The notes beneath the pieces were generated by a model. The model was not told the origin of the DNA. It worked only from the letters and a program-made list of their open reading frames with translations, and ran no database searches. A DNA stretch of 64,000 bases, from positions 1,054,001-1,118,000 of the forward strand of contig NZ_VTOJ01000002.1 of NCBI RefSeq assembly GCF_009176545.1, written 5' to 3'. The position numbers were made by a program, and so were the translations under genes. Position 1 is the stretch's first letter. Each line of letters begins with the position of its first letter. The DNA comes from Salinigranum salinum. GTDB taxonomy: Archaea > Halobacteriota > Halobacteria > Halobacteriales > Haloferacaceae. This document shows, in pieces, positions 8,168 to 17,292 of the stretch.

Positions 8168-10375
8168 ATGAGCCTCACACTCGACGTCAAACCGCTCACG
8201 GACCGCCTCACCGGCTACGGCATCGTCGCGATGGCACCCGAGGCGATGGCCCGACTCGGCGTCACCGCCGGTGACTTCGTCAGCTTCGACCACGGCGAGG
8301 AGCAGGCGACTGCAGCTGCACAGCCCGCGATGGGCGTCGACGAGACGGATTTCGTCGCCGCCGACCGCCTCCTCAGAGACTCGTTAGGAGTCTCGCTCGG
8401 CGACTCGGTGACGGTGACGGCGCTGAGCGTTGACGCCGCCCACGAGGTCGTGGTCAGCCTCGTCGACACGCCGGTCGAGGCGGTCGACGTCTCGAACCTC
8501 CGGACGCGGCTGAGCCACCGCATCGTCTGTCCCACGGCCACGCTCACGGTCCCGCTCGACGGACACGGCGGACGCGAGGTGACCGTCCGGTTCGAGTCGG
8601 TCACGCCGTCGCGGACCGTCGGGACGAGGGGGTATACGACCATCGTCGTCGAGGGTGCGCCGGACGCGAACGGGTCGACGCGGCCCAAGGCAGGCAAACG
8701 CCGCACTCGGTCGAGACAGCCCACATACGACGACGTCGGCGGGGTGGACGACGCGCTCCAGGCGGTGCGCGAGATCGTCGGACTCCCGCTCACCGCCCCC
8801 GCCGTCTTCGAGCGGTTCGGGATCGACGCCCCCGCGGGCGTCCTGCTCCACGGGCCGCCCGGCACGGGCAAGACGCTCATCGCGCGGGCGGTCGCCAGCG
8901 AAGCTGACGTCCACTTCGAGTCGATCGGCGCCGGCGAGGTGTTCAGCAAGTGGTTCGGCGAGAGCGAGTCGAACCTCCGCGAGGCGTTCACCCGGGCACG
9001 CCGGAAGGCACCGGCGGTCGTCTACATCGACGAGATCGACGCCATCGCCGCCGACCGCGGGGAGAACGACGGTCCCGAGACGCGCGTCGTGAACGAACTG
9101 CTCACGCAGATGGACGGTCTCGACGACCGCGAGGACGTGGTCGTGCTCGCGTCGACGAACCGGCTCGACGACCTCGACCCCGCAGTCCGCCGTCCCGGCC
9201 GGTTCGACCGTGAGGTCGAGGTCGGCCAGCCCGACGAGGCCGGACGACGGGAGATTCTCCGGATCCACACGCGGGACGTTCCCCTGGCCGAGGGAGTCGA
9301 CGTCGCGGCGTACGCCGCCGAAACCCACGGATACACGGGTGCCGACCTGGAACGGCTGGTGCAGGAGGCCGTGCTGGCGGCCATCCGGCGCGTGCGCGGG
9401 CTCACCGACGAAGACGGGGTCACGACGCGGGAGCTCGTCGACACGAGAGTTCTCCGCGACGCGACGGTCCACGAGGAGGACCTGCGGGCAGCCCTCGAAC
9501 GCGTCGACGCGTCCGGGCTCCGGTCGTACCGGGTCCAGGCGCCGGACGTGTCCTGGGACGACGTGGGGGGGCTCGACGACGCGATCAGACGCCTGCGGGA
9601 GGTCGTCGAGTGGCCGCGCGACCATCCGGAGCTGTTCGACGCCGTGCGTCTCGACCCGGCGACTGGAATCCTCCTCCACGGACCACCGGGGACGGGCAAG
9701 ACGCTCCTCGCGAGAGCGCTCGCGACGGAGACGGACGCGTCGTTCCTCTCGGTCGAGGGCCCGGAGCTGCTGACGGGCGACGCCGGCGGTACGGAGGCCG
9801 CGATCCGCGACCTGTTCGAGACGGCCCGTGCACACGCACCGAGCGTGGTCTACCTCGACGAGGTGGACGCGCTGACGGCGGCTCGCGACGATCTCAGAAC
9901 CGGGATGGGCCAGGCGAGCATCGTGGGTCAGTTGCTCGCCGAACTCGACGGCGTGCGGGAGAACGCCGACGTCACCGTCGTCGCCGCGACGAACCGTCCC
10001 GAGCGGATCGACACGGCGATCCTCCGCGCGGGTCGGTTCGACGAGGTACTCGAGGTCGGGCTACCGGATCTGGGCGCACGCCGCGAGGTACTGGATATCC
10101 ACACCGCAGACAGGCCGCTCGATCCAGCCGTCGACGTCGAGGCGCTGGCGAGAGAGACGGACGGCTACTCGGCGGCGGCACTGGCGGCGCTCTGTCGACG
10201 AGCGAGTCGGATCGCGGTTCGGCGAGTCCTCTCCGGAGAGGGTTCGAGCGAGACCGTTCGGCTCACCCGTGCCGACTTCGAGGAGGCACTCCGGACGGTC
10301 GCCGAACAGCGGTCGGGACTCGACGGTGGTGTCGGTGACGGGGTGAGACAGCCGGGCGTGTCGGGCTTCGCGTGA
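8168..10375 (+). CDS. Divergent Cdc48/VAT-type double AAA ATPase
   Basis: This 735-residue protein has an N-terminal double-psi-barrel-like domain (about 1-170) and two AAA modules. Module 1 has Walker A GPPGTGKT at 229-236, Walker B VVYIDEIDA, and the aromatic pore loop FSKWFGESE. Module 2 has Walker A at 505-512 and Walker B VVYLDEVDA. Archaeal Cdc48/VAT hexamers unfold substrates for the proteasome and remodel complexes. In module 2 the pore-loop equivalent of K-W/Y-V-G-E-S-E reads TGDAGGTEA, so the aromatic gripping residue is lost. The protein is probably a specialised paralogue of the housekeeping Cdc48. It stands alone, convergent with the GarR-type gene, 7 bases apart. Confidence 0.9.
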   Translation: MSLTLDVKPLTDRLTGYGIVAMAPEAMARLGVTAGDFVSFDHGEEQATAAAQPAMGVDETDFVAADRLLRDSLGVSLGDSVTVTALSVDAAHEVVVSLVDTPVEAVDVSNLRTRLSHRIVCPTATLTVPLDGHGGREVTVRFESVTPSRTVGTRGYTTIVVEGAPDANGSTRPKAGKRRTRSRQPTYDDVGGVDDALQAVREIVGLPLTAPAVFERFGIDAPAGVLLHGPPGTGKTLIARAVASEADVHFESIGAGEVFSKWFGESESNLREAFTRARRKAPAVVYIDEIDAIAADRGENDGPETRVVNELLTQMDGLDDREDVVVLASTNRLDDLDPAVRRPGRFDREVEVGQPDEAGRREILRIHTRDVPLAEGVDVAAYAAETHGYTGADLERLVQEAVLAAIRRVRGLTDEDGVTTRELVDTRVLRDATVHEEDLRAALERVDASGLRSYRVQAPDVSWDDVGGLDDAIRRLREVVEWPRDHPELFDAVRLDPATGILLHGPPGTGKTLLARALATETDASFLSVEGPELLTGDAGGTEAAIRDLFETARAHAPSVVYLDEVDALTAARDDLRTGMGQASIVGQLLAELDGVRENADVTVVAATNRPERIDTAILRAGRFDEVLEVGLPDLGARREVLDIHTADRPLDPAVDVEALARETDGYSAAALAALCRRASRIAVRRVLSGEGSSETVRLTRADFEEALRTVAEQRSGLDGGVGDGVRQPGVSGFA

Positions 10376-10382
10376 CCGGAGC

Positions 10383-11288
10383 TCACTCCGCTTCGTCGAT
10401 CCGCGCCTCCGCGCCGGCCATGTCCTCGATGATCTGGATGACGCCCGAGTGGTCGTCCAGCCCGCGGCCGGTCTGCTCCATCGCCTTGTACATCTCGTGG
10501 ACGGCCGCCGTCGCCGGCATCGGCGTGCCGAACTCCTCGCCCGCGCTCATGGCGATGCGGAGGTCCTTGTAGTGGTACGACGAGAAGAAGCCCGGCTCGA
10601 AGTTGCCGCGGATCACGCGCGGGGCGCGGGCGTCGAGCGACCAGCACGCCGCAGCCCCGCCGCTGATCGCGTCGAGCACCTTCTCGAGGTCGGCCCCACC
10701 CTGGTGGGCGAGCAAAAGCGCCTCGGCGACAGCCTGGTGCTGGGCACCGACGATGATCTGGTTCGCGGCCTTCGTGATCTGGCCGGCACCGCTGTCGCCA
10801 CACCGGGTGATCGTCGTGCCCATCGCCCCGAACAGGCCGTGGACCGCGTCGAACGTCTCCTGGTCGCCGCCGACCATGATCGAGAGCGTCCCCTCGATCG
10901 CGCCTTCCTCGCCACCGCTGATGGGGGCGTCGAGCATCGTCGCGCCCGCGTCCGCGACCTTCCCGGCGAGCGTCTCCGTCGGGCCGGGGGCGATCGTCGA
11001 CATGTCGACGTACACCTGCCCCTCCGAGAGGGCCTCAAGCACGCCGTCGTCGCCGAGGACGACCGACTCGACGGCGTCGGTGTCGGGCAACACCGTGATC
11101 ACGACGTCGACCTGTTCCGTGACCTCGGCGGGCGACGACGCCGCGGTCGCTCCCTGCTCTACCAGGCCCTCGACGGGTTCGGGCGACCGGTTGTGCGCGA
11201 CGACGTCGTACCCTGCGTCCATCACGTTCTCCGCCATCGGCTTGCCCATGATGCCGACTCCAACGAAGCCGACTGTGTTGATCTCCAT
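10383..11288 (-). CDS. 2-hydroxy-3-oxopropionate (tartronate semialdehyde) reductase family
   Basis: This 301-residue member of the beta-hydroxyacid dehydrogenase family starts at the ATG at 11288; the longer frame upstream is Arg/Ser noise. The Rossmann motif GFVGVGIMGKPMAENV opens the protein. The substrate motif D-A-P-I-S-G-G-E-E-G-A lies near residue 120 and the catalytic lysine in GAGQITKAANQ near 171. Such enzymes (GarR/GlxR, 3-hydroxyisobutyrate dehydrogenase) reduce tartronate semialdehyde to glycerate or oxidise 3-hydroxyisobutyrate with NAD(P)H. The sugar-acid genes elsewhere in the window favour the GarR role in galactarate/glucarate breakdown, but substrate cannot be read from the sequence. 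Confidence 0.85.
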   Translation of the reverse strand: MEINTVGFVGVGIMGKPMAENVMDAGYDVVAHNRSPEPVEGLVEQGATAASSPAEVTEQVDVVITVLPDTDAVESVVLGDDGVLEALSEGQVYVDMSTIAPGPTETLAGKVADAGATMLDAPISGGEEGAIEGTLSIMVGGDQETFDAVHGLFGAMGTTITRCGDSGAGQITKAANQIIVGAQHQAVAEALLLAHQGGADLEKVLDAISGGAAACWSLDARAPRVIRGNFEPGFFSSYHYKDLRIAMSAGEEFGTPMPATAAVHEMYKAMEQTGRGLDDHSGVIQIIEDMAGAEARIDEAE

Positions 11289-11450
11289 CGTCTCTGGGCT
11301 TGCGGGGCGATGACAAGTAGCTTGTGACCAGGTGACAGCCGGCGCGGTATCAGGGCCCAGTCGAGAGACGAGAAGTGTCCACTCGACTGTGACTCGGAGC
11401 GAGGTCGACACCCCGGTCCGAGAGGTGTGACCACCACCGCGACGGTAGTC

Positions 11451-11712
11451 TCACCACTCGAGTACGTCGCTGAGGATCCGATCCGGAGAGTCACTCACGC
11501 CGAAGGAGTCGAGAACGACCCGGGCCGACTCCCGGTTGGCTTTTAATACCGCATCGGAATCGGGCGTGAAGTTCAGCACGCTGAGCGTTTCGTCCGGGGT
11601 CGGGAGCCGAACCGTCCGTGCAGTTTCCCGTGGTGTCCGGATCTCTCTCGTCTCCGCCACCCTCGGAGGAGAGATACTCGACCTGTTCCGGTGTGAGTGT
11701 CTCCGGAGGCAT
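11451..11712 (-). pseudogene. Small gene with probable +1 frameshift, downstream of the M15 giant
   Basis: Two overlapping frames look like one small protein. From the ATG at 11712 the first about 18 codons read MPPETLTPEQVEYLSSEG with good coding character. That frame then degenerates and stops at 11491. One base over, the frame containing the GTG at 11660 continues as AETREIRTPRETARTVRLP and on to VLEW, stopping at 11451. Joining the two by a +1 shift near 11655-11665 would give an acidic product of about 86 residues. No family is recognised. It lies 220 bases downstream of the large M15 gene on the same strand and may have been its partner. Alternatives are a sequencing error, a programmed shift, or only the 69-residue GTG-started protein being real. 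Confidence 0.45.
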
Positions 11713-11932
11713 GACGATCGTGTGGCAACCGCCGCTGGCAGACCGGCCGATCCGCTGTCGACCAGGGTCTCGGAGCGACCGGTCGGGTGCAGTCCCTGTT
11801 CGCGAGCGGAGTATAGCGTCTGAACGCGACCACTCCCGGGAGTCCTGTCTGAACCCGAACCGCGAGACGTGGGTCCGGACGGGATGACCCGCAGATTCGT
11901 TCGTCACCAGCCGATGGAACGCCCGAGCCCGG

Positions 11933-14900
11933 TCATCCGTCCTCGAGTGTGAAGTGCATGAAGTCCTTCTCGCGACGCCACTGGCCACCCCACTCGAAGC
12001 CGGCGTCCGTGAGCGCGTCGATCAGCGCCTGCTCCAGATTCAAGAATCCCTCCTGGGCGTACGTGTCGAGCGTCGCTCGTCGCCGTTCGACGGACGCGAG
12101 GAGCTGGTCGAGCTCCGCCCGCTCCTGCCCGTCTGCCGTCGCGAGCTCGTCCCGTTTCTGCTGAACCCACGCGTCACCGAAGTCGCTCTGGAAGCGCTCG
12201 CTGGCGGTACGCATCGTCTGTGCGTCCTGCGGCTGTCCGAGATCGACGCCGGTCACCGCTCCGATGACGCGGATGTCGTGTGAGTTCCTGATGTGTGGGT
12301 TCGTCTCTGAATCGATGTCGACTGCCTGCCCCAGCGCGTGGTCGCTCAGGTCCCCAGTAGCGGTCAGCCGCGGGACGAATCCCCAGAACCGGTCGATCGC
12401 CGGTGGGTCGTCCTGGAGCGTCGACTCGGCGTCGGAGAGCGCGTCGGCCAGATCGTGGTGAACCGGTGACTCGTGGCCGAGGAACGTCGTCGGGACGATG
12501 ACAGTGTCCAGGTACTGCGCCGGGTTCTGAATCCCGTGCTGCTGGTAATGCGGGCGGAGTTCGCGGTACGACTCGAACCCGTCGTGGAAGTGGTGGTGGA
12601 TGGACGGGTGGGCCTCCCACTCCTCCCGTACTCGTTCCGGTTCTGCCTCCGCTCGGGCGGTCGCCGCGGTGATCGTCTCGACGATCTCCTCGTTGATCGC
12701 GGCGATCGAGTCGGCGACCGGGTTGATCCGGGAGCGAACCAGCCGTCGCTGGAGGTCGTTGCCCACGGTCCGAGCAGACCAGTCACCACCGAGTGGTCGA
12801 CTGCCCGCACCACGTCCACCGTCGTCTGAGTCGGTCCCGCCGTCCTGAAGAAGCGACGTTTCCCCGTTTTCAAGACCCTCGGCCGCACGTAGCAGCATGC
12901 CGAACGTGGAGTTGCTGAGCCCGCTCGCCCCGCCGGCCGCACCGGCGATGAGCGGACCGAACGTCTTCAGCAGTTCGAGCGTCAGTTCGATGCCTTCGGT
13001 GGCGATCTCCGTGGAGGAGTCAGTGGCGTCGGACGCTCCCGCTCCGGTGACCTCGATACCCTGTGTGAGGAGCTTCGCCAGCTCGTCCAGCCCGGACATG
13101 TCACGGAAGGCGTTCGCCGCCGTGACCGCGTTCAGCACGGCCGAGAGCCCGGCAGGGTCGGGGACGGTCGGTGGGTTCTGGATACTGACCATCGGCGCGT
13201 CGAGCGACCCCGGGAGGTGCTCTTCGTCGGTCTTCCGGGTGCCGGTTTCGATCGCCTTGATGTCCGGTGGCGTGATCGGGATCGGCGAATCCTGCCAGTC
13301 CCAGAAGCGGGTCGGATCCAGTTTCTCGGCCGCGTTGGCCCGGCCGAGGATGGCCTCGCCGTGGACGCCCCCGCTCGGGAGCGGAACGAGGTCCTCCTCG
13401 ACCCGTTCGGGGTGGAAGTTCTCGTTCCGCCAGTCCCGCCACCACTCTGCGAAGTCGGCGAGGGGTGCCGCGAGCGGGAACGCGACGTAGTTGCCGTGCG
13501 TAGCCAGTGGGGTTGGATCGACGAGCTCGCTCACGCGACGGCCGTCGTACGTGTGTTGACTCAACAACGTGGCGAGCGTCTGTGCGTCGAGACTGCGCCA
13601 GATCGCCTGATTGTAGTACAGCTGGTCCTCGTTGAGCAAGCGTGCGACCTCCGCGAGGTTCGGTGGTCCCGTGACCGACGCGACAGTGGTCGTTCCCCCG
13701 TCGGGGACGCCGTCGAACCGAAGGGGGAGGTCCCTGTCCTCGACTCTCACCACGAACGCGATCCGAAGCGGGTCGTCGGCACTGCTCTGGTCGACGTCGA
13801 CCTCGATTCGTTCGACGTCCGAGAGCGCGAGCGACGGGGCGATCTCGTGAGTCTGGTCCGCGGCGCGAACGTCCGACACCTCGTACGTCTCGGCGTGCCG
13901 CCGGTAGATCCGGAACCCCGATGGATCGGGAGCGCCGCCGTCGCTGGACCAGCGCCACCCGACCAGGCGGGTCTCCGGGGGGACGCTCCAGACCCCATCG
14001 AAGGCCGTCCCCTCGATTCCGACCTCACTGTTTCGGCGAGCTTCCTGCTCTTGTTCCACGGTGTCCTGATACTCCAGTTCGTGCGCTTCGGCGACGAGCG
14101 TCGCAGAGGGATCGTCCTCCGTCCCGATCAGATGTTCGTCGCCCCGTTGCATCAGGTCGGTCTTGGCCATCGAGAGGTACGACTCGAGTTCGTGCTCGCG
14201 CGGCAGGGTGCGCTCGACGCGAACGTGGCCCCCGGACCTGCGGAGGAGCCGGCGAAGGTATGGATCATCGGCGGCGTCCAGGAGTGCCTCGCGGTGTCGG
14301 CGGATCAGCCGCGGATCGTCGAAGTTGGAGCGTTCGAACGGGACGAACAGGACCGGTTTCGTCCGATCCACGTGCACCCGCACGCGGTAGATCTGGACTA
14401 CCTCGTAGTAGTGCATGTTCAACGAGTGCATGTGGTTGTAGTTGGTGACAGTGCGGGTCGTGACCGACTCGCTTTCGGCCTGGGAGACCTCCCGGACGAT
14501 CGAAGCCCGCCGCGTCCGCGCCGAAGACGCGTGCTGTTGTGTCGAGTCGGCGATGGTCTGTGTCATCTCCGCGTCGACCGCTCGTCGTCCCGACGACACG
14601 CTCACCGTCGTCCCACCGCCGACCGTCCCGCCGACACCCGTGCTGACACCTCCCAGTCCGGCCAGACCAGCAACCCCGCCCTGCCCGGTACCCGTACTGC
14701 TGGTGGTCGATGAGGAACCGGACTGCATTTCCGTCAGTACACTGTGTTGTACCTCCTCGATCGCACGGTTTCGCGTGAGACGTGCGTCCAGCCGTTCGCG
14801 CTGATCGATCGCCTCGTCCACTGACGCTCTCGTGTCGCGTGACCAGTCGATGACCGCCACCTTCGTCGTCTCGCCGGGCGCGAGCGACAGGCTGTGCAAG

Positions 14901-15745
14901 AGCTGTCCTAGCGACAACCCCTCGGGATTCCAGGTCTGCGAGAACGTCAGAAGTGCCCCGAGAGCGGGCCGGTCGAACAGTGACCCGTCCTTCGTGCCGT
15001 CCAGGACGTCGATCGGCTCGATCTGCCACGGATCCGAGAGATCGACGGAGATCGGTTCTCCCGTCTCGTCTCGCTCGCGGTCGCTGTCCTCGCCGCGCTC
15101 CCCGAGCTCACGGGCGGGAGTCTCGGTCCAGGAGATCCGAGGGGACTCCCCACCCGGCACCTCGATGGGGGTGAGTACGTCCTCCGTGTCCGGCGGCTCG
15201 ATGATCCGATCGAGGAAGAGCTTCGAGTAGAACACCTCCTCGGTCGCGTACTGCCGTGCGACCGGCACGAGTTCGTCCGGAACGCCGTCGGCGTCCCCGT
15301 CGCCACGGCCACCCGTGAGGTGATCGAGGATCGTCCGTGCGGCGAGGAACGGAGGCCACAGGGAGAAGTCCCGAACCGTCGTGAGAGACGTGGCCTCCCG
15401 GACCGTGTCGTCGAAGTCGTCCCCGACACCGGGGAGGACGGAGATGTCACTCGTGACGAGTTCGTCGAACGTCACGCGCTCGGACGAGACCGTCGCGTCC
15501 GCCGGCGCGAAGCCGTAGGCAGCCATCGCCGATCCGTCTCCTTCGGCCGCCTGGGTGAGCTCGCGTGCGAGATTGAACACGCTCGACGTCGCGAGGTCGT
15601 ACACCGTCGTAACGTTCAACGCCGCGAGCGCTTCCTCGTCGTCGCGGTCGACACCGACCAGCGCACCGACCGGCGCTTCGAGGATTTCCCGGACGCTGCT
15701 GTCGCTGTACTCCGCCCTGACCAGTTTGCTGAAATGAACCTGCAT
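11933..15745 (-). CDS. 1270-residue protein with C-terminal M15 (VanY-type) metallopeptidase domain
   Basis: The start at 15745 is supported by a purine-rich Shine-Dalgarno-like stretch (GGAGGGGGAC) just upstream. No signal peptide is visible. The first about 1100 residues belong to no family I can name. They include a segment LSLAPGETTKVAVIDW (about 290-310), a Gly/Ser/Thr-rich hinge (about 350-400), a Tyr/Met-rich segment near 440 (NYNHMHSLNMHYYEVVQIYR) and long helical stretches. The last about 140 residues carry the M15 peptidase signature: S-x-H-x-x-G-x-A-x-D with H1136 and D1143, then W-G-G-x-W and D1261-x-x-H1264. These are the zinc ligands and base of bacterial D-Ala-D-Ala carboxypeptidases and phage endolysins. 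Haloarchaea have no murein, so the target is either bacterial peptidoglycan or another peptide. A frameshifted small gene follows. Confidence 0.8.
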   Translation of the reverse strand: MQVHFSKLVRAEYSDSSVREILEAPVGALVGVDRDDEEALAALNVTTVYDLATSSVFNLARELTQAAEGDGSAMAAYGFAPADATVSSERVTFDELVTSDISVLPGVGDDFDDTVREATSLTTVRDFSLWPPFLAARTILDHLTGGRGDGDADGVPDELVPVARQYATEEVFYSKLFLDRIIEPPDTEDVLTPIEVPGGESPRISWTETPARELGERGEDSDRERDETGEPISVDLSDPWQIEPIDVLDGTKDGSLFDRPALGALLTFSQTWNPEGLSLGQLLHSLSLAPGETTKVAVIDWSRDTRASVDEAIDQRERLDARLTRNRAIEEVQHSVLTEMQSGSSSTTSSTGTGQGGVAGLAGLGGVSTGVGGTVGGGTTVSVSSGRRAVDAEMTQTIADSTQQHASSARTRRASIVREVSQAESESVTTRTVTNYNHMHSLNMHYYEVVQIYRVRVHVDRTKPVLFVPFERSNFDDPRLIRRHREALLDAADDPYLRRLLRRSGGHVRVERTLPREHELESYLSMAKTDLMQRGDEHLIGTEDDPSATLVAEAHELEYQDTVEQEQEARRNSEVGIEGTAFDGVWSVPPETRLVGWRWSSDGGAPDPSGFRIYRRHAETYEVSDVRAADQTHEIAPSLALSDVERIEVDVDQSSADDPLRIAFVVRVEDRDLPLRFDGVPDGGTTTVASVTGPPNLAEVARLLNEDQLYYNQAIWRSLDAQTLATLLSQHTYDGRRVSELVDPTPLATHGNYVAFPLAAPLADFAEWWRDWRNENFHPERVEEDLVPLPSGGVHGEAILGRANAAEKLDPTRFWDWQDSPIPITPPDIKAIETGTRKTDEEHLPGSLDAPMVSIQNPPTVPDPAGLSAVLNAVTAANAFRDMSGLDELAKLLTQGIEVTGAGASDATDSSTEIATEGIELTLELLKTFGPLIAGAAGGASGLSNSTFGMLLRAAEGLENGETSLLQDGGTDSDDGGRGAGSRPLGGDWSARTVGNDLQRRLVRSRINPVADSIAAINEEIVETITAATARAEAEPERVREEWEAHPSIHHHFHDGFESYRELRPHYQQHGIQNPAQYLDTVIVPTTFLGHESPVHHDLADALSDAESTLQDDPPAIDRFWGFVPRLTATGDLSDHALGQAVDIDSETNPHIRNSHDIRVIGAVTGVDLGQPQDAQTMRTASERFQSDFGDAWVQQKRDELATADGQERAELDQLLASVERRRATLDTYAQEGFLNLEQALIDALTDAGFEWGGQWRREKDFMHFTLEDG

Positions 15746-16078
15746 GTCCCCCTCCGCACGGCGTCGACGCGCCGAAGTGTGACTAGTGACAACACCTTAC
15801 ATTGACATAAATGTTAGTCATTATACATTATTTCGATTATCTGTTTTAGACAATACTTTCGAGGGCGACGAGAACCGTGCCAGAGTCGGTGGTCGCCCAC
15901 CGCGGATGGACTGTGGACGGGTCGTGTCTCCGTTCCCCGATCGAGAGACGGGGACACTTCGTCCCGTGCAGGCACCAGACAGTCGACGGACGACGCCGAC
16001 GTCCGCGGGAACGACGCCGTGGAGTCGAGCAGACGCCGAGGGCCGAGCTTTATTCGCCCATTCGTAGTACGTGCACAC
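15746..16078. promoter_or_regulatory. Divergent promoter region with inverted repeat
   Basis: This 333-base intergenic region separates the M15 giant from the ArsR-like regulator. An AT-rich island at about 15790-15855 contains, on the minus strand, a TATA-like TTTATGTC (15804-15811) and an inverted repeat ACATT-N6-AATGT (15799-15814) overlapping it. A repressor bound there would block the giant gene. On the plus strand a CTTTATT at about 16048-16054 lies about 25 nt before the ATG at 16079, a leaderless layout. No further gene is visible in the region. Confidence 0.45.
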
Positions 16079-17020
16079 ATGACAGCGAGGATGAACGACG
16101 GAGGCGACGGGGACGCCAACACACGACCTCCCGACCGCGTGTTCGCGCTCCTCGGGAACGAGACGCGGATCGGGATCGTGCGCGCGCTGTGGGAGGCGTA
16201 CGACCCGTACGCCGACGACGACGCGGTGCCGTTCTCGACCCTCTTCGAACGGGTCGGGGCCGACGACACGGGGAACTTCAACTACCACCTCGGCAGGCTG
16301 ACCGAACACTTCGTACGGCGGACGGGCGACGGTTACGAACTCGCCCCGCCGGGGCTCGAGGTCGTCCGGGCGATCGTCGCGGGCACCGCCACCGAGACCC
16401 CGGCCCTCGCGTCGACGGCCGTCGACGCGACCTGCCGGCGGTGCGGGTCGCCGGTCGAGATCACGTACGAGGACGCGACGACGTGGGCACGCTGTACCGG
16501 CTGTGAGGGGTACTGGCCCAGTCGGGGTGGCGAGATCTTCGGGTTCAGCCTGCCGCCCCAGGGACTCCGAGAGCGCGACGCCGACGAGATCCTCCGCGCC
16601 ACGATCGTCTACTCGATCCGCCGGTTCGAGACGATGAGCGACGGCGTCTGTCCGGCGTGTGGCGGCACCGTCGACGCCGCCCTCGCAGTGTGTGACAACC
16701 ACGCTCCCGACGGGGTCTGCGACGCCTGTGGCTCGTCGTTCCTCGGCGTCCTGACGTTCGTCTGTGACTCCTGCAAGTTCGCCTGGCGGAGTCCGAGCTA
16801 CGCGGCGGTCTCCAACCACCCCGCGCTCGTCGCCTTCTACTACGACCACGGGGTCGAACACGTGCCGGCGACGTGGGCGGCGATCAGTCGCGGCCTCGAC
16901 TGGGAGGAAGAACGCCTCGCGACGGGGCCGGGACCACTCCGACTCACCGTCACACACGACGGGGATCGACGCCGGTTCGTGCTCGACGAGACGGGTACCG
17001 TCGTCGCCGTCGACGACTGA
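16079..17020 (+). CDS. ArsR-like winged-helix regulator with zinc ribbons
   Basis: This 313-residue protein opens with an ArsR/HTH_20-type winged helix (residues about 18-95: FALLGNETRIGIVRALW, then YHLGRLTEHF). It is followed by cysteine pairs that build zinc ribbons: CRRC with CTGC near 119-142, CPAC, CDAC and CDSC between about 188 and 240. This arrangement is common among haloarchaeal transcription regulators. The ATG at 16079 was chosen over upstream in-frame codons because a TATA-like box sits about 25 nt before it. The gene is divergent from the M15 giant across a shared promoter region and is a candidate regulator of it; that link is inference. Confidence 0.85.
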   Translation: MTARMNDGGDGDANTRPPDRVFALLGNETRIGIVRALWEAYDPYADDDAVPFSTLFERVGADDTGNFNYHLGRLTEHFVRRTGDGYELAPPGLEVVRAIVAGTATETPALASTAVDATCRRCGSPVEITYEDATTWARCTGCEGYWPSRGGEIFGFSLPPQGLRERDADEILRATIVYSIRRFETMSDGVCPACGGTVDAALAVCDNHAPDGVCDACGSSFLGVLTFVCDSCKFAWRSPSYAAVSNHPALVAFYYDHGVEHVPATWAAISRGLDWEEERLATGPGPLRLTVTHDGDRRRFVLDETGTVVAVDD

Positions 17021-17292
17021 CCGGGCGTCGTCGCGGCAGGACACGCCGGATCACCGCCACCACTGGAGAGTGCCTGTCGATCCGAACGGGACGGCAGAGT
17101 AGACAACGTTCTTACAGTAACTCGCTGCTGAGCACGGTTATGTCTCGAGGCGAGAAACAGAGACGCGACCATGAGGAGTCTGTCTCAGCCCGGCTCGTTC
17201 GAGACGGCGTCCGACCGACACCCCGTTTCCGCCGGCCCGGTGGGTGACCGTCGAGAACGGGGTCGAGAGCGAAAAAGAGGTGGGAGAGCGTC

